Shown: piece after piece, positions 21,430 through 32,400 of the stretch
Numbering within the stretch: position 1 is the stretch's first letter
Layout: every line of letters starts with the position of its first letter
NCBI GenBank assembly: GCA_958450365.1
Contig: CAUEEP010000728.1
Coordinates: forward strand, 1,767,001 to 1,831,000
Reading direction: 5' to 3'
Length of the DNA: 64,000 nt
DNA from: Mesorhabditis belari
Lineage: Eukaryota > Nematoda > Chromadorea > Rhabditida > Rhabditidae
Position numbers and translations under genes: made by a program
Notes under the pieces: model-generated
The model's input: the letters and a program-made list of their open reading frames with translations, nothing else
Told to the model about the DNA's origin: nothing
Databases searched by the model: none

Positions 21430-22869
21430 ATGAATCGAACAATTCTGTTGATTTTCGTGCTGTTTTGTGCAACGATGGCTCGGTTTGTGACAAAAATCTA
21501 GCATAAAAAACTCTCCAAGAATCGATTCTTTTAAGGGAAAATATTTTAGCCGTCATAAGTCACATGTTCAGCACAATGCTTTACGCCAAAATCCGGTTAC
21601 ACCGGCGCCGATGAACAATGGAAATCGTCAAGGTTAATAGATTAAAGGGATAGTGCGTTTTCTAAAGCCAGAAATTACCGTGCTCTTGGCGGGATTCTCG
21701 AGAGAATGTTATCAGATAGATTCGATAGAAATTAGAAGCAAGATTACGGTGATCAAGAAAATTGGAGCGTTTTAGAAAGCGAATCGCGCGAAAGGTTCAC
21801 CCCATAATATATTGGGTTGGTGAATTGAAAACTGCCGGACTTTGAACTAGAATTTATTGAACATAAAACCATGAATTCATTCGAAATAATTTCCATTATT
21901 ATTGACGACTTCTGCCCATTTTACAGGCAATTTGCGGATTCCTCTTTCGTGGTAGGATTTTGGTTTGTGTGTGAGACAAGTGTGAGACTCAAAAATCGAG
22001 GACTGGAGATGTCCCAGTTTGAGCACTTTCTTCAAAAAAAACCCATTTTGGTGTCAATAGAAAAGTTGTAGAGAATCAAAAATGAGGCTTATAGCCAAAT
22101 CTCCAAAAAGATATACTTAGTAGTTCCGCTTAAAATGTTTTGTGAAATGCGAGTTTTGTGAAAATTCGTAAATTTCGCATTTCTTGAAAACGAGTTTTTG
22201 AATCGTTCTGAAAATTTGGATATAAGCTTGATTTTTGATTCTCTACAACTCTTCCATTGACACCAAAATGGGTTTCTTTTGAAGAAATTGCTCAAACTGT
22301 CACATATGACAATAGCCGGCAGTTTTCAATTCATCAACCCAATAGATTGAGATTAGCCTTGATTTGAGGAGAAGTCAATGTCCAATTTGAGGATTCGGAG
22401 CCGGCCAGATTAGCTTGGTAAAGGGAGACGGAAGGGTGTTATGTAAAAGCCCTGCGCCAGACGACGAGCGATTACGCGGCCGCACAAAGAACACACAAAT
22501 TTTAAGCGAAACTACTAAGTGTATCTTTTTGGAAATTTGGATATAAGCTTGATTTTTGATTCTCTACAACTTTTCCATTGACACAAAAATGGGTTTCTTT
22601 TGAAGAAAGTGCTCAAACTGTCACATATGACAATAGCCGGCAGTTTTCAATTCACCAACCCAATAGATTGAGAAATAACCAATGCAAATAGGTGAAAACA
22701 ATCAAGCGTATGGACAACAAATCACACAAAACAACAATGGCTTCAACTCGTCCCCGGAGGACCCTTTTGATTCTGCTGAATCCATTGAAAATAACAATGC
22801 ACAACAGAGGTGAGACTATAGAAAATGATAAAGCCAAGATTTAAATTTAGACGATTTATCCGCTATTGA
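21430..22869 (+). CDS. Small secreted Q/N-rich protein
   Basis: Four exons, 21430-21482, 21550-21632, 22692-22809, 22851-22869, in phase throughout; 90 residues. The first exon is a signal peptide (MNRTILLIFVLFCATMA). The mature part is hydrophilic and rich in N and Q (QITQNNNGFNSS), has an acidic patch (EDPFDSAESIE) and ends in a basic tail RRRFIRY. An AATAAA-type signal follows at about 22910. No family is recognised; size and composition suit a secreted peptide, antimicrobial or neuropeptide-like product, but there is no amidation glycine. Intron phases (2, 1, 2) and the tiny last exon match the gene at 26877-27780. Intron 2 hosts one and a half copies of a MITE. Confidence 0.72.
21812..22342. 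mobile_element. Mariner-type MITE, TTGGGTTGGTGAATTG family (full copy)
   Basis: Inverted ends TTGGGTTGGTGAATTGAAAA + CTGCCGG with TA flanks at 21810-21811 and 22343-22344. Interior arms GAGCACTTTCTTCAAAA and TTTTGGTGTCAATAGAAAAG pair with their inverse near 22255. Located in intron 2 of the Q/N-rich gene. Confidence 0.88.
22497..22663. mobile_element. Same MITE family, right-half copy
   Basis: Matches about the last 165 bp of 21812-22342 and ends in the same CCGGCAGTTTTCAATTCACC terminus followed by TA. Confidence 0.82.
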
Positions 22870-23184
22870 TTGCGAGATCAACCAAGCCCATGTTTTTTTT
22901 GTGTTTTATCAAATAAACTTGCTTGTTATAGCGTTTTCCTTTTGATAAATGCACAAAAAAAAAGAGATTTTCCACACTTACAGATATACAGAAATACTTT
23001 TTTTGAAAGGTTTATTGAAGAAAATTTCTAGCGGCTGTCATTTCGCAGTACAATTCGGCGGAATATTCATTATCTCGATCGACGTTCCTTTACAAATGTC
23101 TCCAATTAAATCATGATTTTTAAGAAGTGACCAAAAAAAACTAGAACCAGTAAAAGTCTTTTTGGAGAATTTGGTTGTAAAACA

Positions 23185-23850
23185 AGAGTTAACCATTCTT
23201 TAAAAAGCTTTCTGCTCACAATGTGTGTAGGACAACCAAATTATCTCGTTGTATTGCTGAATTGATACGAGGAAAATAGTCATCCTTCTCTTGTAACACG
23301 ACAAAAAGTGATCCCGATAAAGATCAAAAAAAAAAGATCCGTTCGCCATTCATATCGCGAGAATTGTATAAGAATGAGCTAAAGAATCCTTGTTTTATTC
23401 CTTATTCCCATAAGAGTAATTGCAGTCATTTGCAAAAGTCTTTTGACATTCAATTTTCTTTGATAAATTTCATGGCGAAAGTTCATGGCGAGCTTTAAGC
23501 TATTAATAGTTTTTGGTTACACAAACGTTATCGCTCTACGACACTTATTGAGACAAAATAGAATTGTCAAAAAATCCCTAAAAATCGGGGTGCAAAAGTC
23601 TTTTAACATTGACCAGCAGGAGCCTAAAATTGATTGTAAAACAAACCATTCTTTAAAAAGCTTTCTGCTCACAATGTGTGTAGGACAACCAAATTATCTC
23701 GTTGTATTGCTGGATTGATACGAGGAAAATAGTCATCCTTCTCTTGTAACACGGCAAAAAGTGATCCCGATAAAGATCAAAAAAAAAAATCCGTTCGCCA
23801 TTCATATCGCGAGAATTGTATAAGAATGAGCTAAAGAATCCTTGTTTTAA
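23185..23850. repeat. Tandem duplication, unit about 450 bp
   Basis: CCATTCTTTAAAAAGCTTTC through AATGAGCTAAAGAATCCTTG is present at about 23190-23390 and about 23640-23845, nearly identical. No gene is seen from 22910 to 24300. Confidence 0.85.
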
Positions 23851-23947
23851 ATCAAGATTTCAACTCTATCCGATCCTTTTGGAGTCAAAGTCTGAGCCGT
23901 GGTAACTTCTTTAACAAACTCTGATTGGTCACAATTCGAAAAGAAAA

Positions 23948-24003
23948 GGTCAATAGTAAAGGTTACCAGCTCATTTCAGAGAGCTGGTAACCTTTTCTAT
24001 TGA
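23948..24003. other. Short hairpin, one mismatch
   Basis: GTCAATAGTAAAGGTTACCA + GCT pairs with its inverse at 23981-24003 with one mismatch around a 10-nt loop CATTTCAGAG. The stem is about the length of a pre-miRNA stem. Confidence 0.65.
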
Positions 24004-24307
24004 CAATATTTTTTGAATACACTCACAAAGTCCTAGCTTGTTTTATTTGATCCCTGTTTTTGTACGAAGTCTTTATTACAAACTTGGTGATCCTCCTCGA
24101 TGTAAATCCAGCAGCACATCGTATCTTATAAGCTCAACTCGGAGATCCAATAAATTCAGGTATCAATTTATTCTCGTTGTTAACTTGGTGCCCAATATCT
24201 TCGTAATGGATTTCAATTCCATCGTAATTTCAACGTTTCGATCACTTTTAACTCCAGTGTTTTCAATGCATCTCGTCTGTTCACGTTAAAATCCGTCAAG
24301 TTTTCAT

Positions 24308-24611
24308 ATGCCATATTCTCTCTAATAGTAGTGCACCGTAAGCTTCGCCTAAATGGCTCGAAATCTCGAGAAGCACCTATCAGAACCTATCGATGTGGGG
24401 TCGGAAAATGTAGCTGACGATGAGATCTTGTGGGGGATTTGAGTGTTGAGCTTCTGGGGAAAACTTGGAAACTGTAAAATAGTCACTAAAATAGATTATT
24501 TCAAGATGATCATCATAAATACCGTATTTTCTCTAATAGTAGTGCACCCCGGCGAGCCGAGTTGGTGACTATTTTACGGTTTCCAAGCTTTTGCAGAAGT
24601 TCAACACTCAA
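24308..24611. mobile_element. Broken MITE, CCGTATTCTCTCTAATAGTA family
   Basis: A left-end copy (about 24308-24484) is followed by a terminal piece in the other orientation beginning at 24523 with CCGTATTTTCTCTAATAGTA. The second piece is cut at about 24611 where the next element begins. Confidence 0.7.
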
Positions 24612-25124
24612 ATGTGCTCCTTGTTGACAGACAATTTGTCAGACAAATTTTCATTGACAACTTTTTTGTCAGACAATTGATCCGACAAACTTCCGACAAC
24701 GCGTTTTGCTAAAAGGTGCGCTTTTTAAGCAAAGCTATAAAGGTCGCGCGAAAAAAATTTGCAAATTTTTCTTAAAATATAGTAATGGATAGTTTTATTT
24801 AAGGATTTAGGTTTTTTAGGGCGTGAAATTTTTTTTTGGAATGGTTCTAGTGCAAATGTAGACATTAGGCCTGTTAAATTCGTAAATAATATCATTTTTT
24901 AATAGTGTTTCTTAACTTTTCCCGTTTTAAATGTTTTCTTTAATTTTACATAGCATTTAAAAAATTTTAAATTTTAGCGAAAGAGTAATAGAAAAAAAGA
25001 GCGCAAGATTTTAATGTACATTTGCATTTTGAAAAATTTGCTGATGCAAAGCATAGGGTTACGGTAGTTTATCCTTGGCCCGCGCTTTTTAGAAAACGCG
25101 TTGTCTGCAAGGAACACACTCTAG
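24612..25124. mobile_element. hAT-like element related to 11289-13260
   Basis: The right end GGAACACACTCTA and the inner CGCGTTTT...AAAACGCG arms match the TAGAGTGTGTTCC ends of the element at 11289. The left end (GTGCTCCTTGTTGACAGACA) is diverged. It appears to interrupt the CCGTATT-family MITE to its left. No ORF. Confidence 0.5.
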
Positions 25125-25230
25125 TCCAAACGGCCCATTGAACAACTTTTGACGAAAAATAGTCAGGGAATTAGGTAAACCTAATTGCCTGACTATTTTT
25201 GGTTAAAAGTTGTTCAATGGGCCGTTTGGA
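25125..25230. other. Near-perfect 106-bp hairpin
   Basis: TCCAAACGGCCCATTGAACA at the left pairs with its exact inverse at the right; the arms continue to a palindromic centre (AATTAGGTAAACCTAATT) with only three mismatched positions. It abuts the right end of the hAT-like element. Confidence 0.75.
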
Positions 25231-25265
25231 CAGCTCTACGAGACTTATCTATACGCAATTTTAGA

Positions 25266-26457
25266 CGTGAAAGTTATCTCGCTATTGAGTGGAATCAGAG
25301 GAAGACATGGACGAGTTTATCGGTGGACCGCATTTAAAGAAATGATTTGGTTCGTTCGTTTAAATTTGTATCGGGTGTCGAGGGAATTGTCTTAAGGACT
25401 GGCTAAAAGGAAGATTTTTGGACAGAATTGCAAAGCAATTTTTAGAATTGAACAACTCTGAACTGTGTTTTGTACAAAGTTGAGTAGATGAGTAGATGAG
25501 TAGAAAGCTTTGATGCTTGAAAAGAAAGCTTTGATGCTACAGTGCGTTTCAAATTCTTAAACGCACCCTCTAAAATAGCGAATTTTGCATTTTGACCACC
25601 GCTTTTGACGTTTCTACACTTAAAGCAGCAATTTTTTCGGCCTGGAGCTATCTCGACGTCTCTGCTCTTCAAAACCTCCGTTTTTGCTCCTAAATCCAAC
25701 CGTTCCGGACTTGTTTCAATACGACAACTCGTCAATTCATCGAGCCGGAGACACCCGAGACTGGCTGAACAACAACAACAAGCAACTTTGGACTGGCCCG
25801 CTCAGTCTCCTGACCTCAATCCGATAGAAAATTTATGGGGAATACTTGTCCGAGCTGTCTACAAGAATCATCGTCAGTTTCAAGACGTTTCTACACTTAA
25901 AGCAGCAATTTTTTCGGCCTGGAGCTATCTCGACGTCTCTGCTCTTCAAAACCTCATCAATTCAATGCCAGACCGCATTTTTCAAGTAATTAATCGTTCT
26001 GGTGCGTGTACAGATTATTAGTTTTGATTTTTTACCTTTGATTGTTAATTTGTATCAATAAATTATTTTTCGTGTTATTTAGTTTTTAAGACATGCTCTT
26101 TCTAATAGAAAAAGATTAATAGTTGGTCAAAATGCAAAATTCGCTATTTTAGAGGGTGCGTTTAAGAATTTGAAACGCACTGTAGCATCAAAGCTTTCTT
26201 TTCAAGCATCAAAGCTTTCTACTCATCTACTCATCTACTCAACTTTGTACAAAACACAGTTCAGAGTTGTTCGATTCTAAAAATTGCTTTGCAATTCTGT
26301 CCAAAAATCTTCCTTTTAGCCAGTCCTTAAGACAATTCCCTCGATACCCGATACAAATTTAAACGAACGAACCAAATCATTTCTTTAAATGCGGTCCACC
26401 GATAAACTCGTCCATGTCTTCCTCTGATTCTACTCAATAGCGAGATAACTTTCACGC
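25266..26457. repeat. Long inverted repeat (about 270-bp arms) split by a Tc1-like element
   Basis: Arms 25266-25539 and 26183-26457 are close inverse copies (CGTGAAAGTTATCTCGCTAT; TGGACGAGTTTATCGGTGGA; AAATTTGTATCGGGTGTCGA). Read as one piece they would be a large fold-back element whose centre received the Tc1-like transposon. Confidence 0.85.
25540..26182 (+). mobile_element. Tc1-like element, internally rearranged
   Basis: Ends CAGTGCGTTTCAAATTCTTA in inverted orientation with TA at both flanks. Only the C-terminal third of a DD34E transposase is left, on the plus strand to a stop at 26019-26021: LDWPAQSPDLNPIENLWG carries the final catalytic glutamate, followed by SMPDRIFQVINRSGACT. A 70-bp piece of the gene (GACGTTTCTACACTTAAAGC...) is also present out of place at 25609-25677, so the element suffered an internal duplication and deletion. 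It cannot make transposase. Confidence 0.92.
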
Positions 26458-26807
26458 ACTGTATTTACATTTACAACAATTTTAACACGGCAGGCATGAA
26501 CAAATGCTCGACGTATCGGAAGTTCTCAATCCAATTTTTACTCGTTATTTCAGATTGCCTGTCAAATATTGAGCTGTTGATTCCGGTTTCAAAGTTCAAC
26601 GACAGACTTCCTATAAAGATTTCCATAACAATGAGACATTGGTGGCCTCGATGAACTCAATTTGAACTCGAAATTCACATTTCGGCACAATGAAACTAAC
26701 TTTTTTTCACTTTCCACTCTAGATTTGAATAATTTTTCTGGAGCTTTGATGTGAGAATGCGTCACTACGTTTCGTTGCGAGATCAAAGCAACGAAAAGCT
26801 GCCCAAC

Positions 26808-26816
26808 CTCTATATA
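26808..26816 (+). promoter_or_regulatory. TATA box of secreted-peptide gene
   Basis: CTATATAAG lies about 65 bp before the ATG at 26877, a usual TATA distance for a gene with a short 5' leader. Confidence 0.5.
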
Positions 26817-26876
26817 AGTACTTTGAAGCGCGAATCGTTTTGAGTACTCCACAAGTTATTCAATCAATCAATCAGA

Positions 26877-27780
26877 ATGAGACATTTCCTTACCGTACTC
26901 CTCATTGTTTCTCTATTTTGTGCGTTGACCGCTGGCAGAAGGTAAATAAAAGAAAGCATTGAAAGGGTTTTGTGCACAAAATGGATATAAAACATAAACT
27001 TTCAGCCACGTCGGTCATGCTCATGGACCAGCTCATGTCGGCGTTCATCCTCATGGTTGGTTTTGAGTAGGATTTGAGTAGGATTTGAGTAGGATGAGTA
27101 AGATAATAAGAAAACTAGTAATAATATTAAGGTCGTTTCAAAAGTTGACACTTTTTAGGAAACAAATTGCCTGTTAATGATAATTTTTGAAGGTGAACAT
27201 GGAAAAAAGCTTTTGAAGCACTAAACTTTCAGAGGTTGTCAACGGTGTCGATGCATCGATTGAGCCCGAGGAACATGTAGATACGGATGGGGATAGCTCG
27301 GAGGAGATTGATGGGTATGGGGGACACTTGAATTGGTGCTGGGAGCTCGTTGAGGAATGGATAACTTGTTAGGCATAGGCAACAGGCATATGCACATTTA
27401 AGAACAGATTTTGAGAATGACTTTGCCTAAAGCAGTTACTAACAATGAGTCTTTGTACTATGTTTTCAAAAGATCTCTTCTGATAATCATCGAGGAAAAT
27501 GTAGATACGGATGGGGATAGCTCAGAGGAGATTGATGGGTATGGGGGAACACTTGAATTGATGCTGAGAGCTCGTTGGATAACTTGTTATGGATAGGACG
27601 TGGAATGGATAACTTGTTAGGCATAGGCAACAAGCATAGACAACAGTTTAAGAACAGATTTCGAGAATGACTTTGACTAAAGCAGTTACTAACAATGAGT
27701 CTTTGTACAATGTTTTCAAAAGAACTCTTCTGATAACTAGTTAAAGATGTTTTTGCAGATCTGGGTTGCCGGCTGTCTAG
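26877..27780 (+). CDS. Small secreted His-rich/acidic protein
   Basis: Model: 26877-26941, 27006-27055, 27233-27314, 27759-27780, in phase, 72 residues. A clear signal peptide (MRHFLTVLLIVSLFCALTAG) is followed by a histidine-rich stretch (SHVGHAHGPAHVGVHPH), which could bind metal, and an acidic stretch (EPEEHVDTDGDSSEEIDG) before a short tail SGLPAV. If the last intron is not removed, exon 3 instead runs to a stop at 27372 and adds GHLNWCWELVEEW. A diverged copy of exon 3 lies in the last intron near 27494-27541. Function unknown. Intron phases 2, 1, 2 and the small last exon equal those of the gene at 21430-22869, so the two are probably paralogues. Confidence 0.65.
27240..27740. repeat. 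Tandem duplication that includes exon 3
   Basis: GTAGATACGGATGGGGATAG (27271 and 27501) and GCAGTTACTAACAATGAGTC (near 27432 and 27683) each occur twice, showing a duplication of about 230-250 bp within the gene. The second exon-3 copy keeps an AG before it and a GT after it. Confidence 0.8.
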
Positions 27781-28487
27781 AAATCGATCGATAACTTCTT
27801 CGAAAACGACTTCGCCTGTAAATACGAGCTTAAAGCTTTTAGGGAAAGCTTAACAAATAAATTTTGTACATAGAATATTGTCATTTTTTAAAATATTTAT
27901 ACAAAAAAGAGTTTATTAGAGTAAAAAATAAACAAAAAACAGTGAAAACAGAGAGAATTATTATTTCTTATTAATCACAGAACAATGACGACAAAAAAAC
28001 TACAAAAACTACTAAAAACTACTAAAATTTGTACACAAAAATTAATTAGAAGAAAATAACAATGAGAATTACGGTGAATGAAGGTTTTTAAATGAAAATT
28101 TGCTTAATTTAAGTCAGTTTCATTTTCTAGAAGACTAGTGGATTTGGGGAGCTTATTAGCTTATTACTGGGGCACATTTTCGGAAATCACTCGGTAAACG
28201 AGGCTACAGTCGACTCAAAAGACACTGCACTGTGGTACTGTAGTCGAAAAAAAAAGACACCGGTTTCAGTCGGACTACAGTAAACCGGATAGGAAAAATG
28301 TGTTATTAAAAGAAATCAAAAGAAATCGAATAAAACTGCTGATGAGATCGGGGTGCACAAAAGAAGTGCACAAAATGGGTTACGGTAGGTTTGGTGACGA
28401 TAACTGGGTACTGGAGTTGTTCTTAATGAAGTTATTGTCAAATAGAATACAGGAATCTCACTTTTTGGTTATAGTTAAGTCTATAAT

Positions 28488-28817
28488 TCACCAAACACTA
28501 CCGTACCCGGTCGACAACGAGTTACAAGAGCCGGCGCGTTTCAGAAAACGCTGATGCATGAGCGAATGAGGGGAAAGAGGGGATTGTGGACGAGGAAGGG
28601 GTGACGGGAGAATGGGTGAAGGGACAGTCAGGGTATTCAGGGAAATCCCTTGCACTTTCTCGATGAGATTCAAACGAAGAGCGTGTCGATTTGGACGGAC
28701 GACGACGGAGTTTCTTCTTGAGATCGACAACTCTTCATCGACATCGTCGAGCATCGAGGAGACACCTGACGAGGCATCCGAATCAAAATCTTCCGTCTCG
28801 AGCTCGGGAATCGTCAT
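28488..28817 (-). CDS. Hypothetical single-exon protein, 109 aa
   Basis: ATG at 28817 follows immediately after AAATCTCAG, a good trans-splice or intron acceptor. The protein has an acidic Ser/Asp-rich N-terminus (PELETEDFDSDASSGVSSML), a basic central part with a possible PKA-type site (SISRRNSVVV), a proline/serine stretch (PSPILPSPLPRPQSPLSP) and a C-terminus rich in S and G (SCNSLSTGYGSVW). No signal peptide, membrane segment or known domain is seen; it looks like an intrinsically disordered, phosphorylated cytoplasmic or nuclear protein. Upstream exons cannot be excluded. It is on the same strand as, and 640 bp downstream of, the sulfotransferase gene. Confidence 0.55.
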   Translation of the reverse strand: MTIPELETEDFDSDASSGVSSMLDDVDEELSISRRNSVVVRPNRHALRLNLIEKVQGISLNTLTVPSPILPSPLPRPQSPLSPHSLMHQRFLKRAGSCNSLSTGYGSVW

Positions 28818-29263
28818 CTGAGATTTGGTTTTTGTTTTGGAAAGTTCTGAGTACAGGAAAGTACTTGTTACGGTAATTATTCGACTTGTGACTGTGACTA
28901 AAGCTCAAATAAACAATTTTGCATTTTTGGTCTTCTAGAATTTGGCGTACTTGTTCAAATAGCAATTAAGATTTAGCGATTTTTCCCTTAAAACCCATTA
29001 TTATCGGACGAATATTGGGGGATTTCAGTTTGTTGACTGAATATCTTGAATTTTTGTTGAATAGACAAAAGTAGTCAATACATTATCACAAGATATCTAG
29101 TTAAAAAACAAAAACTCGCCTTTGTTATGTATTTTAAAGCGTTCAGTACCTAGATCTAACATTAAAACAATTTTCAAAACCAAAAAGCGCTCAGTCTTGC
29201 GGTTTCCTCAATAGCCGGAGCTTTTGGCATTGCAAACACAATTTCTGCATCACTGCGATCTCA

Positions 29264-29350
29264 GCGGGAAAGCCGCTCTTTTTATGACCCCCTCAGCGTC
29301 CCTGTGCCAGAAAGCGCGCGTTTATGGGCGACCACAGAGAACGCGGGAAA
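29264..29350. promoter_or_regulatory. Two E2F-like sites
   Basis: GCGGGAAA occurs at 29264-29271 and 29343-29350 in a locally GC-richer block (29215-29420) upstream of the minus-strand gene at 28488-28817. TTTCCCGC is the E2F core. With only two sites this is suggestive. Confidence 0.35.
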
Positions 29351-29453
29351 AGTTGGCGAAAAGAGTGAGATCGCTGAATCGATTGGATTTGATCGCTGAT
29401 CGCTTGGATTTGATTGTCGCTAGCTAGCTAATCACTTTTGATTTATAAAGGGA

Positions 29454-32400
29454 TCAAAATTTGAGTGAATTTCCACGATTTCTCACCTCATCATCCCAGG
29501 CCAATTCCCGTCTCCACCAGTTCTCGGCCGATGTCCCAGCACATCTCGTCCTGTAGACGGTATCCAAGCGATCACTTTGCTCTTTCGTCAAATAATTCTT
29601 CCAATCTCGGCTGCCGCCTTTTCGAATGAACTCCGTCTTGTGCCTGCAGCTAAATAATGATGTCATTGAGAGGGGGTCAAAGGGGTTAGAAAGAAAGTTA
29701 GATGAGCATATTGAGATTTTGGTAATATTGATATTGATATTGATATTGATATTGAATAGTTATAGTTAGAATTGGAAGCATGTTTAGATAATAGTTAGAG
29801 CTATTAATCGTTAGACAAGCATCTAAATGATAGCTAGATTTTGCTTAAGAATTGCAATGTTGGTTAGAATTGACGGTTAGACTTGTGCCGGTGGACAGCC
29901 TATCCCTCAAATTTCCTTAGTGCTATTCTTTTAGCTACTTTAGCTACCGTATTTCATTTTAAATGAGTAGTGTTAGTATCGAAATAACTTACAAAATACT
30001 CTCTGGGAACCATCTCCCTTGATCTTGTTTCATCGAGTCGAGCTTCGAGGCATCGACGACTTGTTGAAGTTTCTCGATATCTTGCACCAATTGAGCTGCG
30101 TGTCCGCCGAGGAAAGTCCCGATTCTAAATGAATTTTTGAATACCGTAATAATTCTAATAGAAGACCAGTCTCTAATAGAAGACCAGTCTCCAATAGAAG
30201 ACCACCCCCTTGACCCCTTGAAATCGGGACTTTTTAAAACTTCTGTTCAAGTAGAATGAAAGATTTGGGTCCAGATAGTAATATTTTAGCCCCGGCAGTA
30301 AAATTGGAGACGTAGTTTTTGAAAAAAATTAAAAAATAACTTTTTGGAAAAATTTCATGTGGTCCCCTACATGGATTTTTTTGAAAGATTTTCTATGGAG
30401 TCCGGGCAAGAAAATAATTTCACTTTTAGACATGTTTTTGGCATCTTTTGGGGCAAGGGCTATCGTTTGAAATCGTTTTTAACTATTTTTAATTTTTTGA
30501 TTCATGTGGGGGACCTTTACCTACTTTTTTGACTCACCAATTTTGGGGGGTTGAAAATTAGAAGACCATGGTCTTCTATTAGAATTATTACGGTATCTTG
30601 CTTATAAATTTAGTAAACTTATAGAAGTTTTTTTTACTTTTGCAAGACTTTTGCAAGACTAACCTCTGCACAGCTGTCGTCAAATCCTCATACATCTCCT
30701 CGTAGGTCAAGAACAAGACATTCGGGCTTTCCAAACAGGGTAACCAGCTGGAAATTTTGAGATAATTACATGTTATAAAGATTAGATTTCTATTTTCAAA
30801 TATAATATTATTTATTTACCCTAAAAGGTGATCAAAATAGTCTCCAAAAGCCAATTGTCCGGAGATGAAAAGCTCGAAAAATGCGTCGAAAGTCCCGTCG
30901 GCCCAGTTGTAGATCTTGAAGTTTCGATTGTGATGGTAGTAGCTAAAAAGTATTCAAATGATTTATCTGAATAGAAAAATTCGATATTCAGCTTACCTAA
31001 CGAGGCAATCTTTCGGATTTCGCACGCAGTAGATGTACTTGGCTTTGGAGCTCTTTGGGACATTCATCATCGCGAAATGAGTCTAGAAAATGGATCAATT
31101 CGATAAGAAATATCTTGAAAATCAATGAAAATCAATATTAAAATATATCTGAACTGAAATAATCATATATTAGAATGGGTTTTCAAAAGTTACCTTGAGA
31201 ATTCTGGGGGTTTGAATCGAGTCTGAGAAGGTGGCGCCCATACGCTCGATCATCGGTGATTGAACGCACATCTCTGAAAAGGGAAATGTGATTTGTGTTT
31301 GGGTATAGCTTTGTTATATTGGATTTATTTGGATAGATAGATCTTTGTTAGATTTACTTTGATTTGGCTACTGTTTTGCAACTACCTTTCCCAGCGCCAG
31401 TCTCGTATTTCTCTTGGCGAACGAGTTGATGAACGATATGCTGAAGCCAGGTGGTTCCGCACTTCGGGTACGTGCAAATGAAGACATCGTCCTCGCGTGG
31501 ATGCATCGCTTTTGCGGAGCTGAAAATGTGAAATAAGAAATGGTAAGAAAAAGTAAGAAATGGGAAGAAGGTTTCAGTAACTCTTTGGAGTCTTTGGACG
31601 AAAGTTGAGTTTCAGTTTCAGTAACTCGTTTGAGTCTGTTTCTGTCTCCGGCTCTATTACTGATCATCATCTACTGATCATCTATTACTGATCATCATCT
31701 ACTGATCATCTACGACTTCTATTACCCTATTTCTATCACTCAATCAACTCACCGAACATTGTCAGGAGTGAAGATTGGTGGCCAAATCTCTCCATCGATG
31801 ACACATTGCCGTGGATGACCCTCGGGTTGATAGATTCGAGCGTCATTTGGGCCCTAGAATTGATGAGTCAGAAAAAAAAATTGAAAAAGTTTTCATTAAG
31901 GCATTTTATGTCATTTCATTTTCTTCAACTTTTAACACCAAAGTTTTGGTGATAATTTGCTGAAAGCAAGCTTTGTGTAAGTTGCAATTTGGAGGGAAAT
32001 TATCTGTTTCGCAGAAAAGAGAAGAAAAAAAATTCTGATTTTTGTGTATAATTAGCGGTTAGAGCTATTTTCTATAGAAAATAGGAGAAAAAGAGGTAAA
32101 GTTTTGCAATCTGTGAAATCATTAGAAAAATGATTTCCCAAAAGTGATGTGGGTGGATGAAATGGAAAGGAGAATAGAGTTGGGGAAATGGTTGATTTTG
32201 AGAAAACGAGATCACGAAGTTTTGGAGTACTCAAATGTGCTGAGTGTTTATGACTTTAAAAAGAACTCGAATTTTAAATTAGAATTGAAGTGGAACTGGC
32301 TGCTTAGAAATATTTAGAAAGCTTTTTTAATCGATTTGTAGCCGGGAACTAGAATCGAGTTACGAGAATACGATTTTCAACTTATTTCAGCAGAACAAAA

